Below, in pieces: positions 1 to 11,284 of a stretch of DNA of 64,000 nt; the stretch's first letter is position 1, and every line of letters begins with the position of its first letter. A program made the position numbers and the translations under genes. Under the pieces are notes generated by a model that did not search any database, had not been told where the DNA came from, and was given only the letters and a program-made list of their open reading frames with translations. This stretch comes from Glycine soja. Lineage: Eukaryota > Streptophyta > Magnoliopsida > Fabales > Fabaceae. The stretch is taken from contig NC_041005.1 in the NCBI RefSeq assembly GCF_004193775.1, forward strand, positions 12,402,501-12,466,500. Direction: 5' to 3'.

Positions 1-343
1 TATATGCAGATTGCTTAATCTGCTGACAAAATAAAAGACAACCCTGCCAACATAAATCATCATAGGACAAATGCTTTTAACAATAAAAATTTCCAAAAAT
101 TCATACCCCCCACTTTGCTCATTCACCATTTGACAGAGTCTCAAAATCATCAATAAAAAGATCCTATTTTTAATCTTCTTTCAGTCCCTTCCAACAAGAA
201 ATAATAAAAAAACCAAAAACGGGACAAAACCGAACACAAAAAACACGACCGAATTCATGAAAAGAGACAAACAACATTGTTTCAAAATAGTTTAAATCAC
301 CAAACAAACAAGGTAAAAAGCACAAAAACAGAACAAAAATAGA

Positions 344-361
344 GGGGGGGGGGGGGGGGGG
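344..361. repeat. 18-base G homopolymer
   Basis: An uninterrupted run of 18 G follows an AGA-rich stretch. It lies in the presumed first intron of the minus-strand gene, where it would be a C run in the transcript. Such long G runs are uncommon in AT-rich plant DNA and are prone to assembly length error. Confidence 0.9.
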
Positions 362-423
362 AACAAAACCAGAGAGAGAGAAAACACAAAAACAGACAAG
401 AGAGAATGATGAATGAGTTTTAC

Positions 424-770
424 CTAGAGAACAATGAATTGCTGAGAAAAATGAAAGAGAACACTATAATCACCACAACAACAACGGTTGAACCAGAGAA
501 GCGGATCCAAAAAACCCGAACCCGACCCAACCAGTTATTTGGGTTTTGTTGATTAATGGAATTTGATCCAGCTTTGTTTTCTTACCATGTTGTTGTTATC
601 AGTTGTTTGTTGTCTGTCTCAGGCTGTGTTGTGTTGTGTGTTTTGAAATTTGAAATAATTGTCCCAAAATATACAAAAATTGAAATGATTGTGTTGTTGA
701 AGAGGAAAAGGAGGAAGAGAAGAAGGATGGAGAATAGTTACAAAAAGAGAACCCAAATTTTTATATGTAA
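424..770 (-). promoter_or_regulatory. Putative promoter and non-coding first exon of a minus-strand gene off the left edge
   Basis: On the minus strand a TATA-like run (ACATATAAAA, about 761-770) is followed by a pyrimidine-rich leader (CTTCTTCTCTTCCTCC, around 700-731) and a leader rich in ACAAC repeats. The leader ends at a good splice donor, CTCTAG|GTAAAA, with the last exon base near 424. This is the usual layout of a plant promoter, 5' UTR exon and 5' UTR intron. No coding exon lies to the left inside the window, so the gene body, if real, starts beyond position 1. A second possible donor (ATGGTAAGA) occurs near 583-591. Inference only; no protein supports it. Confidence 0.35.
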
Positions 771-780
771 AAATAAATAA

Positions 781-3013
781 ATGAATTTTTAATACATTAA
801 ATTTAATTATGGCATTGTTGTTAATTTGGAAGATAATAAATTATTACCACTCTTGTTCAATGTTAAAGCAAAAGGGGAGGAAGGACTTTGTGGGGAAGGT
901 GGAAGAGAAAAAGAGAGATGATTGACAAATGGTGGTGGACCTCAAAAAATCAAAGGAATCTTTGACACACAAACATATCCCATCTTTAATTCTCTTTTCA
1001 GACACTTATTCATTCCGTTTCCAATGTTTTTTTTTAATTTGATTTTAATCAATGATTACACCGGGAAATTCTTGTTTTGTTTTCTTTTAGGAGCTATGTT
1101 GCAATGATAGAATAGATTATGTTTCTTTCTGGTTAACCATTTCTGCAATTATATATATACTAAAAATTTGTTACATTATGATCTAAATACAAATCATCAT
1201 ATAATATATATGATAAATTTATTATTTTTTTATTATAATCATCTAAAGTTATATAAAGGATGATTTTTTTTTATAGAAGATATATAATTTTATATAAATA
1301 ATCTACCTATCAGTGATATAATTTTATATTATCATTTAATTACAAATAATTATATAAATATTTAGAGAGAAAAACTCATGTATATATCCAGCAAAAAAAT
1401 CACCTGCAATAAATTTATTTATTTTTATTATAATTATCTTAAAATTCATATCAAATTATTGTTTTGTAGAACAGAAATTGAATTTCAAAATTACACCGAA
1501 AATGGATCCCTATTAAGTTGTAAATTTAAAATGGTTCTTATTTGTAGTGTTTGTTTCCACTCCAGTTTTAGGGGTTGGGTTGGCACCATTTTTTGGCCCT
1601 TTCACTACAACAATTAACAGCTGGCCTTGTAGTTATTAGTTTTGGGAAATGAGTAACCGCGTTGTTGGATAGGGAAGACCTTGGTTCTTAGAGGAGTTAA
1701 TTAGCACTGGCATAGTATTATTTATTTTAGTGTGGTTAATTTTACATGAAATGCCTCTTTTTCCTGTAACACAAGTTCAAATACGGTGAAATGTCACTTC
1801 TTTTTTCAATTATGTTACTTAAGTAAGAATGTCATAATGCAGTGCAATATTAACGTTAGTAACAAAGTCATATAAGGATTTTTTTTTATAAGTAAAAATC
1901 AAATGAAAATAATACTAAAAAATTTATAACACTTATACATCATTTTATTGAGCTAGACGTATCTGGTGTATATAAGGATTTTCAAATCTTCATTAGTTTA
2001 AAATGAAAAAAAAATACTAGTATTCAAAATAAAATTTAGTAAAAGTGAAAACAATTACTATAAAAGTGTACTAGCTAGTTAAACTAATTATTAGTTATTG
2101 GGTGAGAAAATAGGGATAAAGCAGAAGGTGCCTAGTTGCCAAACACTTGGAATCATGAAATGTAAGTGCAGTTTGTAACCAACCACCTATGGCTATTCTT
2201 TCTCCTTTAACGTCTAATTCACATCCCATACAGCTCGTAGTATCAGTTGGTTTTGCATCTTGTGGTTGTCCACCACTTCATATCAAACATTTGCCTTTTT
2301 TGGCCAAGAAATCTCGGTACAATTGTGCTACAAATTTGTCACTAGATATATTTAAACTATAAAAAAATTACTTTAATCTTTAATAATTATAGATGTTACT
2401 GCCAATGGGATTGGAGCTAGCTACTCTCTCCTAATGTGATAAATTAAGATTCAATTCTTGTTGTAACAAGTGTCAAAACTATCCAATAAAATATTGGCCA
2501 AAATTACCTATAAAGAAAGATACTCATGTAGAGAATCAAAATTATTAATATCACTTTGTGTTAATCTTTTAATATTTAATATATTGCTTCTTTAAAAAAC
2601 TACCATAATTAACACTAAACTTATTCGTTCTGTGAATCTGTGTTGTCCTTAAGATTGAAAACAAAATTTGGCCGGTTTGTTTAGAGGATAGAAAATTAAT
2701 TCTTAAAAAAAATCATAATAAGGAGAAGAGCACTCAACTCTGCTAATTTTTTTTTAAGTAAATACTTTAAAATTTTATTTTGTTTCCATTGATATTTAAA
2801 CTTTTAATTTTTCTGTAAACAAATATATTTAACTTTAATTCCAAAACTGTTAATCCTTAAATTCAATCTTTTTCACAAATAGTTCTACCTATCCAGTTAA
2901 AGTTAAATTACTAACAAATAGAAATTCTAACAATTTATTTATCTTAAATATCAATTATTCACTATTTTTTTTCTTCTTATTATTCATTTCCATACATATT
3001 AACATATAACAAA
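781..3013. other. AT-rich intergenic DNA, no gene seen
   Basis: This stretch is AT-rich with many homopolymer runs. The short open frames here (for example 922-1107 and 1378-1617) have no recognisable domain, have skewed composition and carry no splice context. No RNA gene or terminal-repeat structure was recognised. Confidence 0.6.
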
Positions 3014-3018
3014 AATAT

Positions 3019-3549
3019 TGTTAGAACAAAGGAGAATGTGAATGAAAGTTTGAAAAAAAAGAGAAAAAAAAAAGGAAAAAAGGCTTCAAGTCCCACATCG
3101 CTCAGGATAAACACTTGAATAGTGTTTCACTCCCTATAAGAGTGACTTTTTAAGTCATATTTTCGGTTGGCTATAATAGTGACTTTTCAAGTCATATTTT
3201 TCGGTTGGCTATAAGAGTGATTTTTTAATTCATATTTTCGGTTGGCTATAATAGTTACTTTTCAAGTCATATTTTTCGGTTAGCTATTAGAGTGACTTTT
3301 CAAGTCATATTTTCGGGTGGTTTTAGAGTGACTTTTCAGGTCATACAAGAGGGTGTAATTCTAGAAAAGGTTCCCTCAGTACAATGGGAATCTTATACAG
3401 TGATCTGGGCTGTTTTATCCTGGGGACGTCGTGGTTGATAGTCTGTTTGCACAATTTTTGGCAGTGCCACGAAACGTCTTAAAGAAAGCGACATTGTCCG
3501 CGACTCAACCAGTAATTTTTTCGGTTTGCCATAAACTATTGTTACAACA
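3019..3549 (+). repeat. 5' LTR of copia element A
   Basis: It begins TGTTAGAACAAAGGAG and ends GTTACAACA. It matches the 3' LTR but is about 186 bp shorter: the segment from the TATA-like CTATATATAGAG through the CT-rich leader is missing, with short CTATA sequences at the junction. It therefore appears to lack its own promoter core. It holds about five to six tandem units of roughly 41 bp, each with an imperfect TGACTTTTCAAGTCA palindrome. Confidence 0.9.
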
Positions 3550-3574
3550 ATTTTAAGACGTTTTCGGCTCTGCT

Positions 3575-4309
3575 ATGGCTACCGTAGATATTACTGGCTC
3601 GAACAACAATGACCTCAACAAACCTTTTAGGTTTGAAGGATATCATTTCAAACGTTGGTAACAAAAGATGATGTTTTATTTAACTATGAGAAAAGTTGTT
3701 TATGTTTTGAACACTGATATTCCGGTGGTACTTGAGGATGCTGAGAAGGAAGTGAAGGATAAAATGACTATGGAATTAGCTCTTTGGAATGAAAATGATT
3801 ACCTATGCAATAATTTCATTCTAAATGGGTTAGCTGATGATCTCTATGATTATTATAGCCTATATAAGTCTGTCAAATTAGTTTGGCTGGCTTTGGAAGA
3901 GAAGTATGATACTGAGGAAGCTGGGACTAAAAAGTATGTTGTTAGCCGCTACCTCAAGTATCAAATGACTAATGATAAATTAGTAGAGTCTCAATCCCAT
4001 GAGATACAGAAAAATGCTCAAGAGTCATACATAGTTGTGATAACTAAGATTAATATGATTGGAGGATCAGATGGATGGTGGGTAGACACTGGCGCCTCTC
4101 GCCATGTCTACTATGATCGTGCTATGATTAAAACATACACGAATGTTGAAAATAAGAAAGTGTTGTTGGGAGATTCCCACACCACTACTGTTGTTGGAAC
4201 TGGAGATGTTGAACTGAAGTTAACCTCTGGAAAGACTTTGATTCTCAAAGATGTGATGCATACTCCAAAGATGAGAAAGAATCTGGTTTCTGATTTTCTT
4301 TTAAATTAA
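3575..4309 (+). pseudogene. Copia gag plus protease remnant, element A
   Basis: Translation from the ATG at 3575 gives a copia gag N-terminus containing NKPFRFEGYHFKRW. An in-frame TAA at 3659-3661 follows, where copia gag usually has Gln, so a C-to-T change is likely. The frame continues from 3668 for 213 codons with typical gag sequence ([40 protein letters not shown]). It then jumps, by internal deletion, to the retroviral-type aspartic protease motif [11 protein letters not shown] (about codons 138-148) and ends [11 protein letters not shown]. No zinc knuckle is left. The gag would assemble the particle and the protease would cut the polyprotein; here both are broken. Confidence 0.85.
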
Positions 4310-4607
4310 GGAATAGTGGGGGTACTTCATCCAGTTATCTTTTTGCTATTAGTAGTGAAAATCTTGCACAACCAGAACCAGATATTGAGCCTCGAAGAGG
4401 TAAGAAAGCAAGAATTGCTAAAGAGTATGGGCCCGATTATATGACCTATACATTAGAGGAGGATCCATCAAACCTCCAAGAAGTTTTGTCTTCTTTGGAT
4501 GCTGACTTGTGACAAGAAGCCATTAATAATGAGATGGATTCTTTAGAATCTAACAAGACCTGGCATTTAGTAGACTTGCCTCCTAACTACAAACCTATTA
4601 GATGTTA
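4310..4607 (+). pseudogene. Copia pol remnant just before reverse transcriptase, element A
   Basis: In one frame this stretch reads PEPDIEPRRGKKARIAKEYG, then LEEDPSNLQEVLSSLDADL, a stop where Trp is expected, then QEAINNEMDSLESNKTWHLV and DLPPNYKPIRC before another stop. Copia polyproteins show this spacing just upstream of the reverse transcriptase domain. The catalytic palm with its YVDDM-type motif is absent: the sequence jumps straight to the end of reverse transcriptase at 4613. Confidence 0.75.
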
Positions 4608-4612
4608 AATCA

Positions 4613-5509
4613 TTGTTGTGTAACAACTTTGATAAGAAAGACCTTATAGAAGCAAGTGTAATCCTTGGTATTAAGATTACTAGGTCAAAAGAGAGAATTT
4701 CTCTGGATCAATCTCACTACATTGAGAAGATCTTAAAGAAATATGACTACTTTGACTGTAAACCTGCTAGTACACCATATGATCCAAGTGTAAAACTGTT
4801 TAAGAACACTGGTGAAGGTATACGACAAAATGAGTACGCAAGTATCATTGGTAGTCTTAAGTATGCCACTGATTGTACTAGACCCGACATAGCCTATGTT
4901 ATGGGATTATTATGCAGGTTTACCAATAAACCTAGTAAGGAGCATTGGCACGCTATTGAAAGGGTAATGAGGTACCTTAAAAGAACCATAAGCCTTGGAT
5001 TACATTATAAAAGGTTTCCCGCTGTACTTGAAGGATACAACGATGCAGATTGGAACACTCTTTCAGATTATTCCAAAGCAACCAGCGGCTATATATTTAG
5101 CATAGCTGGTGGGGCTGTTTCTCGGAAGTCAAAGAAACAGACTATCTTAGCTCAGTCCACTATGGAATCTGAGATGATAACACTAGCAACTGCTAGTGAG
5201 GAAGCAAGTTGGCTGAGAAGCTTACTTGCAGAGATTCCGTTATGGGAAAGACCGATACCAGTTGTGTTGATCCATTGCGATAGTATCGCGGCTATTGCAA
5301 AAAAAATTGAGAATCGTTATTACAATGGTAAGAAACGACAGATGCGTCGTAAGCACAACACTGTTAGAGAATTACTCTCAACAGGAGCTGTTAGAGTGGA
5401 TCACGTATGCACTGATGATAATTTAGCAGATCCTTTGACGAAAGGATTAGCTAGAGAGAAAGTCCATTACATTTATAAAAGAATGGGACTATTGCCCTTA
5501 CTACGATGA
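4613..5509 (+). pseudogene. Copia RNase H domain with end of reverse transcriptase, element A
   Basis: An open frame of 298 codons starts in the connection region (LGIKITRSKERISLDQSHYI, IEKILKKYDYFDCKPASTPY). It continues through the conserved GSLKYATDCTRPDIAYVMG block, the RNase H motif DADWN, ATSGYIFSIAGGAVSRKSKK, QSTMESEM, and the C-terminal VDHVCTDDNLADPLTKGLAR. These are the standard copia RNase H landmarks. It is intact as an open frame but has lost the polymerase and integrase modules it needs, so it is a fragment of a dead polyprotein rather than a host gene. Confidence 0.9.
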
Positions 5510-6039
5510 TCATTCATGATGGTAACCCGACCTAAATGACTGGAGATCCCAAGAACTAGATTCAATGGGTAATAACAAGTTATGAAGTGATATGAGATGA
5601 ACATGCTGTTATAAGTGAAAGCAGCATGATTCCTGAAGTAACAAGAGGATGAGTTAGGAAAAAAAATTTCATAATTCTTAATGAGATCTATACTCTATGT
5701 TGAGTGGAGTACCTAGGCTACAAGAGTACTCTTGATAGACTCACCTATGTGAATGTTTAAGTGGGGGTCGCTTCATATGAAATTTTGGGCAAAAATTTCT
5801 AGAGCGTTCACTATACCGGGATAGACGTGCATGGCCTTTAACGCACGGGCTTTATAGAATACACCTATGAAAAGGTTGTGTGTGGTTTGATGTCGGAGAT
5901 AGAGTTCAAGACTTCGAGTCACTCTAGTAAAATCTGAATCTTACTCACTATGCAAAGGTTCAAGTTGTATGACACCTTTGTTTATGCACAATTTTATGAA
6001 ATCCTCGAAAATTTTCTTTTCAAATTTCAAGTGGGGGAT

Positions 6040-6756
6040 TGTTAGAACAAAGGAGAATGTGGATGAAAGTTTGAAAAAAAAGAGAAAAAAAAAGGAAAAA
6101 AGGCTTCAAGTCCCACATTGCTCAGGATAAACACTTGAATAGTGTTTCACTCCCTATATATAGAGAGCTTCTTTCTTCTTTTTTCCTTGCCCCAGTTGAG
6201 AAGCATTTCCTCAACTTTTCTTTCTCCCTCTCATATTTCAGCCGATGCATTTCCGGCAAACTTCTCCCTCTTTCTTTTTGTCGCTCTAAAATTTTCGGTT
6301 GGCTATAATAGTGACTTTTTAAAGTCATATTTTTGGTTGGCTATAAGAGTGACTTTTTAAGTCATATTTTCGGTTGGTTATAATAGTGACTTTTCAAGTC
6401 ATATTTTTCGGTTGGCTATAAGAGTGACTTTTTAAGTCATATTTTCGATTGGCTATATTAGTGACTTTTCAAGTCATATTTTTCAGTTAGCTATTAGAGT
6501 GACTTTTCAAGTCATATTTTCGGGTGACTTTAGAGTGACTTTTCTAGTCATACAAGAGGGTGTAATTCTAGAAAAGGTTCCCTCAGTGCAATGGGAATCT
6601 TATACAGTGATCTGGATTGTTTTATCCTGGGGACGTCGTGGTTGATAGTCTGCTTGCACAATTTTTGGCAGTGCCACGAAACATCTTAAAGAAAGCGACA
6701 TTGTCCACGACTCAGCCAGTAATTTTTTCGATTTGCTATAAACTATTGTTACAACA
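6040..6756 (+). repeat. 3' LTR of copia element A
   Basis: This 717-bp LTR keeps the region lost from the 5' copy, including a TATA-like CTATATATAGAG near 6154 and a CT-rich leader. Downstream is a tandem array (about 6290-6550) of roughly 41-bp units with the core GGTTGGCTATAATAGTGAC and the palindrome TGACTTTTCAAGTCA. It ends TTACAACA and is followed by the target duplication AATAT. Confidence 0.93.
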
Positions 6757-6881
6757 AATATAAATTTAGAAAATAAATATTTATCTTATACTACATTTAT
6801 ATTAATATGTACAGTAAAATGTTTAAAGATAGTTTCATCAAAATCAATGTTAATATACTCTAAAAAGAAAGAGGCACTTAC

Positions 6882-6989
6882 CTCTTCCGTCAAGTGAGCA
6901 TTAAAATTAAAATTAGTGGGAGAAAAATCCCAGTCATTTGATTCAGCTAAGAACTCATGCCAATTGTCAAGTTCAGGACAACAAAACAA
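6882..6989 (-). pseudogene. Unrecognised exon-like coding fragment
   Basis: On the minus strand an open stretch encodes a hydrophilic peptide (PELDNWHEFLAESNDWDFSP, then TNFNFNAHLTEE) that runs exactly into a strong splice donor, GAAGAG|GTAAGTGCC. Base composition is less AT-rich than the flanks. I do not recognise the family and see no matching next exon. It could be a single exon left from a disrupted gene; its right-hand neighbour on the minus strand has an early stop. It lies just outside copia element A. Confidence 0.22.
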
Positions 6990-7651
6990 TTATTGAACAG
7001 AGTACCTTCTAGTGGATATAGAATTTAAACTTTTAAAGTAGTTGGAGGATAAAAGAATTTGAAGTAGTTATTATGGTAAAAAGTAGAGATATATAAATCA
7101 TTTATAATTTTAAATATCTCATTAATATTTCTTATTTTTTATTATATTATAAATTCTATCTTTTTTATATTTTTTTATTTTCTTAAGTATTAGATAACAT
7201 ATTAGATATTAGATGTTGACCAAACATTTTTCTTATCATAAATTGCTAACCAGTATGAAAATCGTTTACGCAATTCTAACGAATCTCATATGTGACCTTT
7301 GTACGGCAAAAAACCCGTCCCTTCTTAAATGATCATGTGAGTGTCATTGGTTAATAATGAATTTGTGTTTTTCTTATTAATTACTATATTGGTACTGATT
7401 AATATCACTGTTTATTTATTTGTGTAAGCAAAAAAAGCTATATCTATTTACATTCTTAGAAATTAATGCATGCCCCTCCAATTTTTTTTAAGACAAACTT
7501 TGGAGTTTAGTCCAATTTTGGTTTTTCATCAAAAAAAGAAAAAGAAAACTAAGGGGGAGAAAATGGAATTATAACAGCTTTACTTAGAATGCTATTTTTA
7601 GTCTCTTCACTAATGTTTGTTAGCGACAATTAAGGAGCTTTTTTTATCATA
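6990..7651. other. AT-rich intergenic DNA, nothing recognised
   Basis: AT-rich sequence with long T and A runs lies between copia element A and the foldback element. No credible open frame, RNA gene or terminal repeat was found. Confidence 0.6.
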
Positions 7652-8823
7652 TAAGAGTAAAAATTTACACAATTTTTCAATTGGGGTATATTTTAAAAAA
7701 ATTACTCAAAATGGAGTAAATCGTAATAGATATCATAACTTCTAAGTTAAAAGTCATAACACCTGTTAAGACTTTTTTATTTCATTTTTTTAACTAATGT
7801 CGTAAAATTATTTACCACTTCAGTTCAAATATTTTTTTTACAATTTTGAAATCGTATTTTTTTAACTGAAGTCATAAAATTATTTATGATTTTAATAAAT
7901 TTATAATTTTTTTTATTTTACGACTTTAAAGTCGTAAAACCTTTTTTTTTATTTTTTAAAGGTTTACGACTTTGAAGTCGTAAACCTATTTTTTTAGTTT
8001 TTGTTTTAAATTTACAATTATTTATGGTTTTATTTTTATTTTAAATAAAAATTTTAAAAATATATTTAAATATATAATAAATAATATTAAGTTGACTTAC
8101 TTATTAGTATATTTTTTATGATTTTATTTGATATGTTATTATTTTATTTTAATGTTTTATTATTTAAAGCATGTTATATATATTTTTAATATAATTTAAT
8201 TTAAATGTTTTTTTATTTAAAGTTTAAATAATCTTTCAATAAAAATATATATTTTTAAGAAAGCTTAAGAATACAAACCCTAAATTCATTATGAATAGTG
8301 AAGTCGTGTGGTATTCTACGACTTCAATAATTCAGCAAATGTCGTGTTTTAAATAAACTTTAAACTTTAAATAAAAATCATTTAAAATAAATTATATTAA
8401 AAATATATATACATGTTTTAAATAATAAAACATTAAAATAAAATAATAACATATCAAATAAAATCATAAAAAAATATATTAATAAGTAAGTCAACTTAAT
8501 ATTATTTATTATATATTTAAATATGTTTTATACATTTTTTATTTAAAATAAAATTAAAATCGTAAACATTTTTAAATTAAAAAAAAACTAAAAAAAAGTC
8601 GTAAACCTTTAAAAAATTAAAAAAAAATTACGACTTTAAAGTCGTAAAACCAAAAAAAAATCATAAATTTACTGAAGTCGTAAACAATTTTACGACTTCA
8701 GTTAAAAAAAATTATGACTATAAAGTCGTAAAAAAAAATATTTGAACCGAAGTTGTAAATAATTATACGATTTCAGTTTAAAAAAAAAAGTCATAATAAA
8801 TTGTGTAAATTTTTTCCCCTAGT
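7652..8823. mobile_element. Foldback element, about 1.17 kb, with long inverted arms
   Basis: The left arm (about 7652-8230) and right arm (about 8335-8823) are imperfect inverted copies; the outer ends read AAAAATTTACACAATTT and, on the other strand, AAAAAATTTACACAATTT. Both arms carry repeated short motifs ACGACTTTAAAGTCGT and ACTGAAGTCGTAAA, which are themselves palindromes or near-palindromes. An AT-rich block containing AAGTTGACTTACTTATTA is mirrored in the other arm. The centre (about 8231-8334) is a short unique spacer. There is no coding capacity. Such arms with repeated short motifs suggest a non-autonomous DNA transposon, perhaps related to CACTA or Mutator types; the class is not proven and no target duplication was identified. 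Confidence 0.7.
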
Positions 8824-9298
8824 AAAAAAGTTCGATTAAGGCATACTAGAAACACTAGCCATGTTGGGAAATCGTCTATGCTGAAGTATTTTTAACGTGT
8901 CTTTTACTCTTTTCCTTCTAGAAAGATGAAAAAATTGTACAACATTGAATATAAGATATGTAATCAATACCACAGTCATACACATTTATTTAGTGATATT
9001 AATCTTTTTCCATTTTCGATTAAAAATTATTTGAATATACTCTTCCACTCTACTAATAATCATCGAGTAAAAAAACATCTCAAAATCATTTTTAAAATGC
9101 GGTTATAAACTTAATTCAATTTTACAAAACCAGCTTGTAAGATAAGGATTGTCCCCCATTTATGTATATTATTTTTGTCTCACTATTAGTTGATGTGGAA
9201 TCTTCAACAATAATTATCATTTTAGCTTTTTGATGTAACGTTAATTACTTTTTTCACTTATATCCCTTATGATATTAATATATGGGCTAAAAAAATTA
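8824..9298. other. Intergenic DNA with a common legume repeat fragment
   Basis: The stretch near 9115-9215 (CCAGCTTGTAAGATAAGGAT, and later AGTTGATGTGGAATCTTCAA) has the look of a widespread legume interspersed repeat. The open frame at 8926-9108 is AT-rich and without recognisable domains. No gene is supported. Confidence 0.4.
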
Positions 9299-10972
9299 TG
9301 AGTACATAACAAGACGCACCTCACAATAGGTATGTCAGGTCACTCTCACTAAGTAAAATCATAAAGTGACGAGTCAGGGTCACTCTGTTTTACGAGAATG
9401 CTGCAACCATATGGGATCAACATATGCTTAAAAGAGCACTCAAACCGAGTGTCTTTACCCCCAAGGCCTAGACTCCGAAGAATCCGTTAGGGTCTTACCT
9501 TCCTGATTCAGGTTCAACCCCTAAAATATTTTTTTTGCACACAGACACTGCTCATGAATTATACAATACCCATGACCTCACACTCGAGTTTCAAACTCGT
9601 TTAACACATTGCGCTACAATTTAACACTTTAGGTTCCTAACTAGGAATCCTACATTTTCCCTTTAACACTATGCATAAACACTTTTCTTAAGGTAAATAT
9701 CAGTCGGGTTATTGTATAGTTCACAGCTCACAACAAGGTATTGTCATATCAAGTTTTAACCACACACTTATTCACAACCAAATCTCATGTTCATAATTTA
9801 ACATCTCATAATGTCACAATCCACTATCACATGTTTACGTGTATCTCACAAATTAACACATGTTCAACTTTGCAATTATACTCAATCTCAATAACAATAT
9901 TATAATCTTAATATAACTATTTATCACACTCATCTTATCCAAAACACAAACAAATTATACAAAAATGTTTCTCACAACACCGGGAGTAAAATCCCTCAAA
10001 AAATTTCACATAATCATACAAGAAGAATTACAATATAATAAACATCCCAAAATAAACCTCAATTTGATCCTCTAAGAACTCCTACACATGTTTATTCTAA
10101 CCTCAATTGCGATAAACTCATCTCTTACCTCTAAGTGGACTCACATGTGTAGTTCGGCAGTGATAGTGGCATGTCTAGTAGTTCCCTAAGATTGCTCAAG
10201 CTTTTCCTTTGTTTGCTGTTAGGGTTTCCAAGCGTTAGAGAGAAGGGGAAGAGATTGTAACCTCCATTTAACTGTCAACGTGCGAGACTAATTTCTCAAG
10301 GTAAAACCATTATTTTGAAAATCCCAATGGTGAGACTGTGTGAAAATGGTTTCCGAAGGTGGTTTCCAAATTTCACGATGATTCAACGGTTAAAAAGTTT
10401 GGGATCATAGTTTTACTGAGATAAATTTTGGGTGTATGCGGGAAAAAGAAAGCTACGATGCGAAGGGCATTTCTATCACCCCAATTTCACAAATTCCAAC
10501 GGTGAGAATGTTCAAAAATGATTTCCGAACTTGGTGCTCAATTTTCATGACAATCCAACGGTTAACAAGTCCGGGATCGTCATTTTACTGAGACAGGTTT
10601 GGGTGTATATGAGAAGAGGAGTGGATTTTGGAAGAGGAAGAAGGGAAAATGAGATTGAGAGGAAGATGAAGCAGAGACGTATGTCAGTCTAAAAACTCAA
10701 AACTGACCTAACGTGTCTCTATTTATAGCTAGCGTACTCCCAGCCATTTACTCTATTTTTTTATTTTTATTATTTATAAACAAAAACTATTTTATTTACT
10801 ATAAAATGAATAAATAAAATATATTTTTTATTTTTCTTCAAATCATTATTTTAATTAATATAGTTATTTCTCTTTATTTATTTAATTATAAAAATCTCAT
10901 CATTTTTTCTAAAACTATTTATTTATAAAAAAAAACCTTTTTAATTTATTTTACAAAAAGTAGGGTGTTACA
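9299..10972 (-). mobile_element. Probable solo LTR of an LTR retrotransposon
   Basis: Read on the minus strand this begins TGTAACACCCTAC (10972 downward), a common plant LTR start. It carries a TATA box in GCTATAAATAGAGACACG (about 10717-10734), then a CT-rich leader, and runs on for about 1.6 kb without coding potential. A roughly 190-bp segment is repeated inside it: blocks sharing CCAACGGTGAGA and TTTTACTGAGA occur near 10325-10450 and 10495-10610. The left boundary is uncertain and is placed at a TG near 9299; no matching 5-bp duplication was found and no primer site or coding region adjoins it. A truncated LTR is equally possible. Confidence 0.5.
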
Positions 10973-11284
10973 GACATGAAGAGAAATTTTATTTTAAAAA
11001 ATCATGAGTCTTATATCATATTTAATGATTATATAATTTTAAATAAATTTTAACAAATTAAAAGATTGCTCTTAACACACATGTTACATAACACTAATGT
11101 GAGGGTGAGGTTTAAATCACTACCCTTGTACTTTTTTTTAGTATATGAATGAAAATTAGATTAAATATAACTTAAATGGAGAACCAAATTTATGCATATA
11201 TTTATTTTAGGAAAAATAATAAATATAAATAAGTACTAATAAAAAAATAATGAGTCTTATATCATCACTACTAGAAAATATGTT

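Larger units (their letters stand above)
3019..6756 (+). mobile_element. Ty1/copia LTR retrotransposon, internally deleted (element A)
   Basis: The element is bounded by two related LTRs (3019-3549 and 6040-6756) that start TGTTAGAAC and end TTACAACA. It is flanked by an exact 5-bp duplication AATAT (3014-3018 and 6757-6761), so both ends are original. Gene order is gag, protease remnant, fragment of the region before reverse transcriptase, then RNase H, which is the copia order, on the plus strand. The integrase and the catalytic core of reverse transcriptase are missing, which explains the 3.7-kb length. A purine-rich tract (AAGTGGGGGA, 6029-6038) sits just before the 3' LTR. The usual initiator-Met primer site is not visible after the 5' LTR. 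The element cannot move by itself. Confidence 0.95.

Noticed and set aside
3133..3345. Regularly spaced palindromic repeats resembling a CRISPR array
   Set aside because: The units are contiguous about 41-bp tandem copies inside a retrotransposon LTR, with no unique spacers, in a plant genome.
6122..6360. Opposed open frames in the 3' LTR of copia element A
   Set aside because: They lie wholly within LTR sequence and are produced by the CT-rich leader; no domain.
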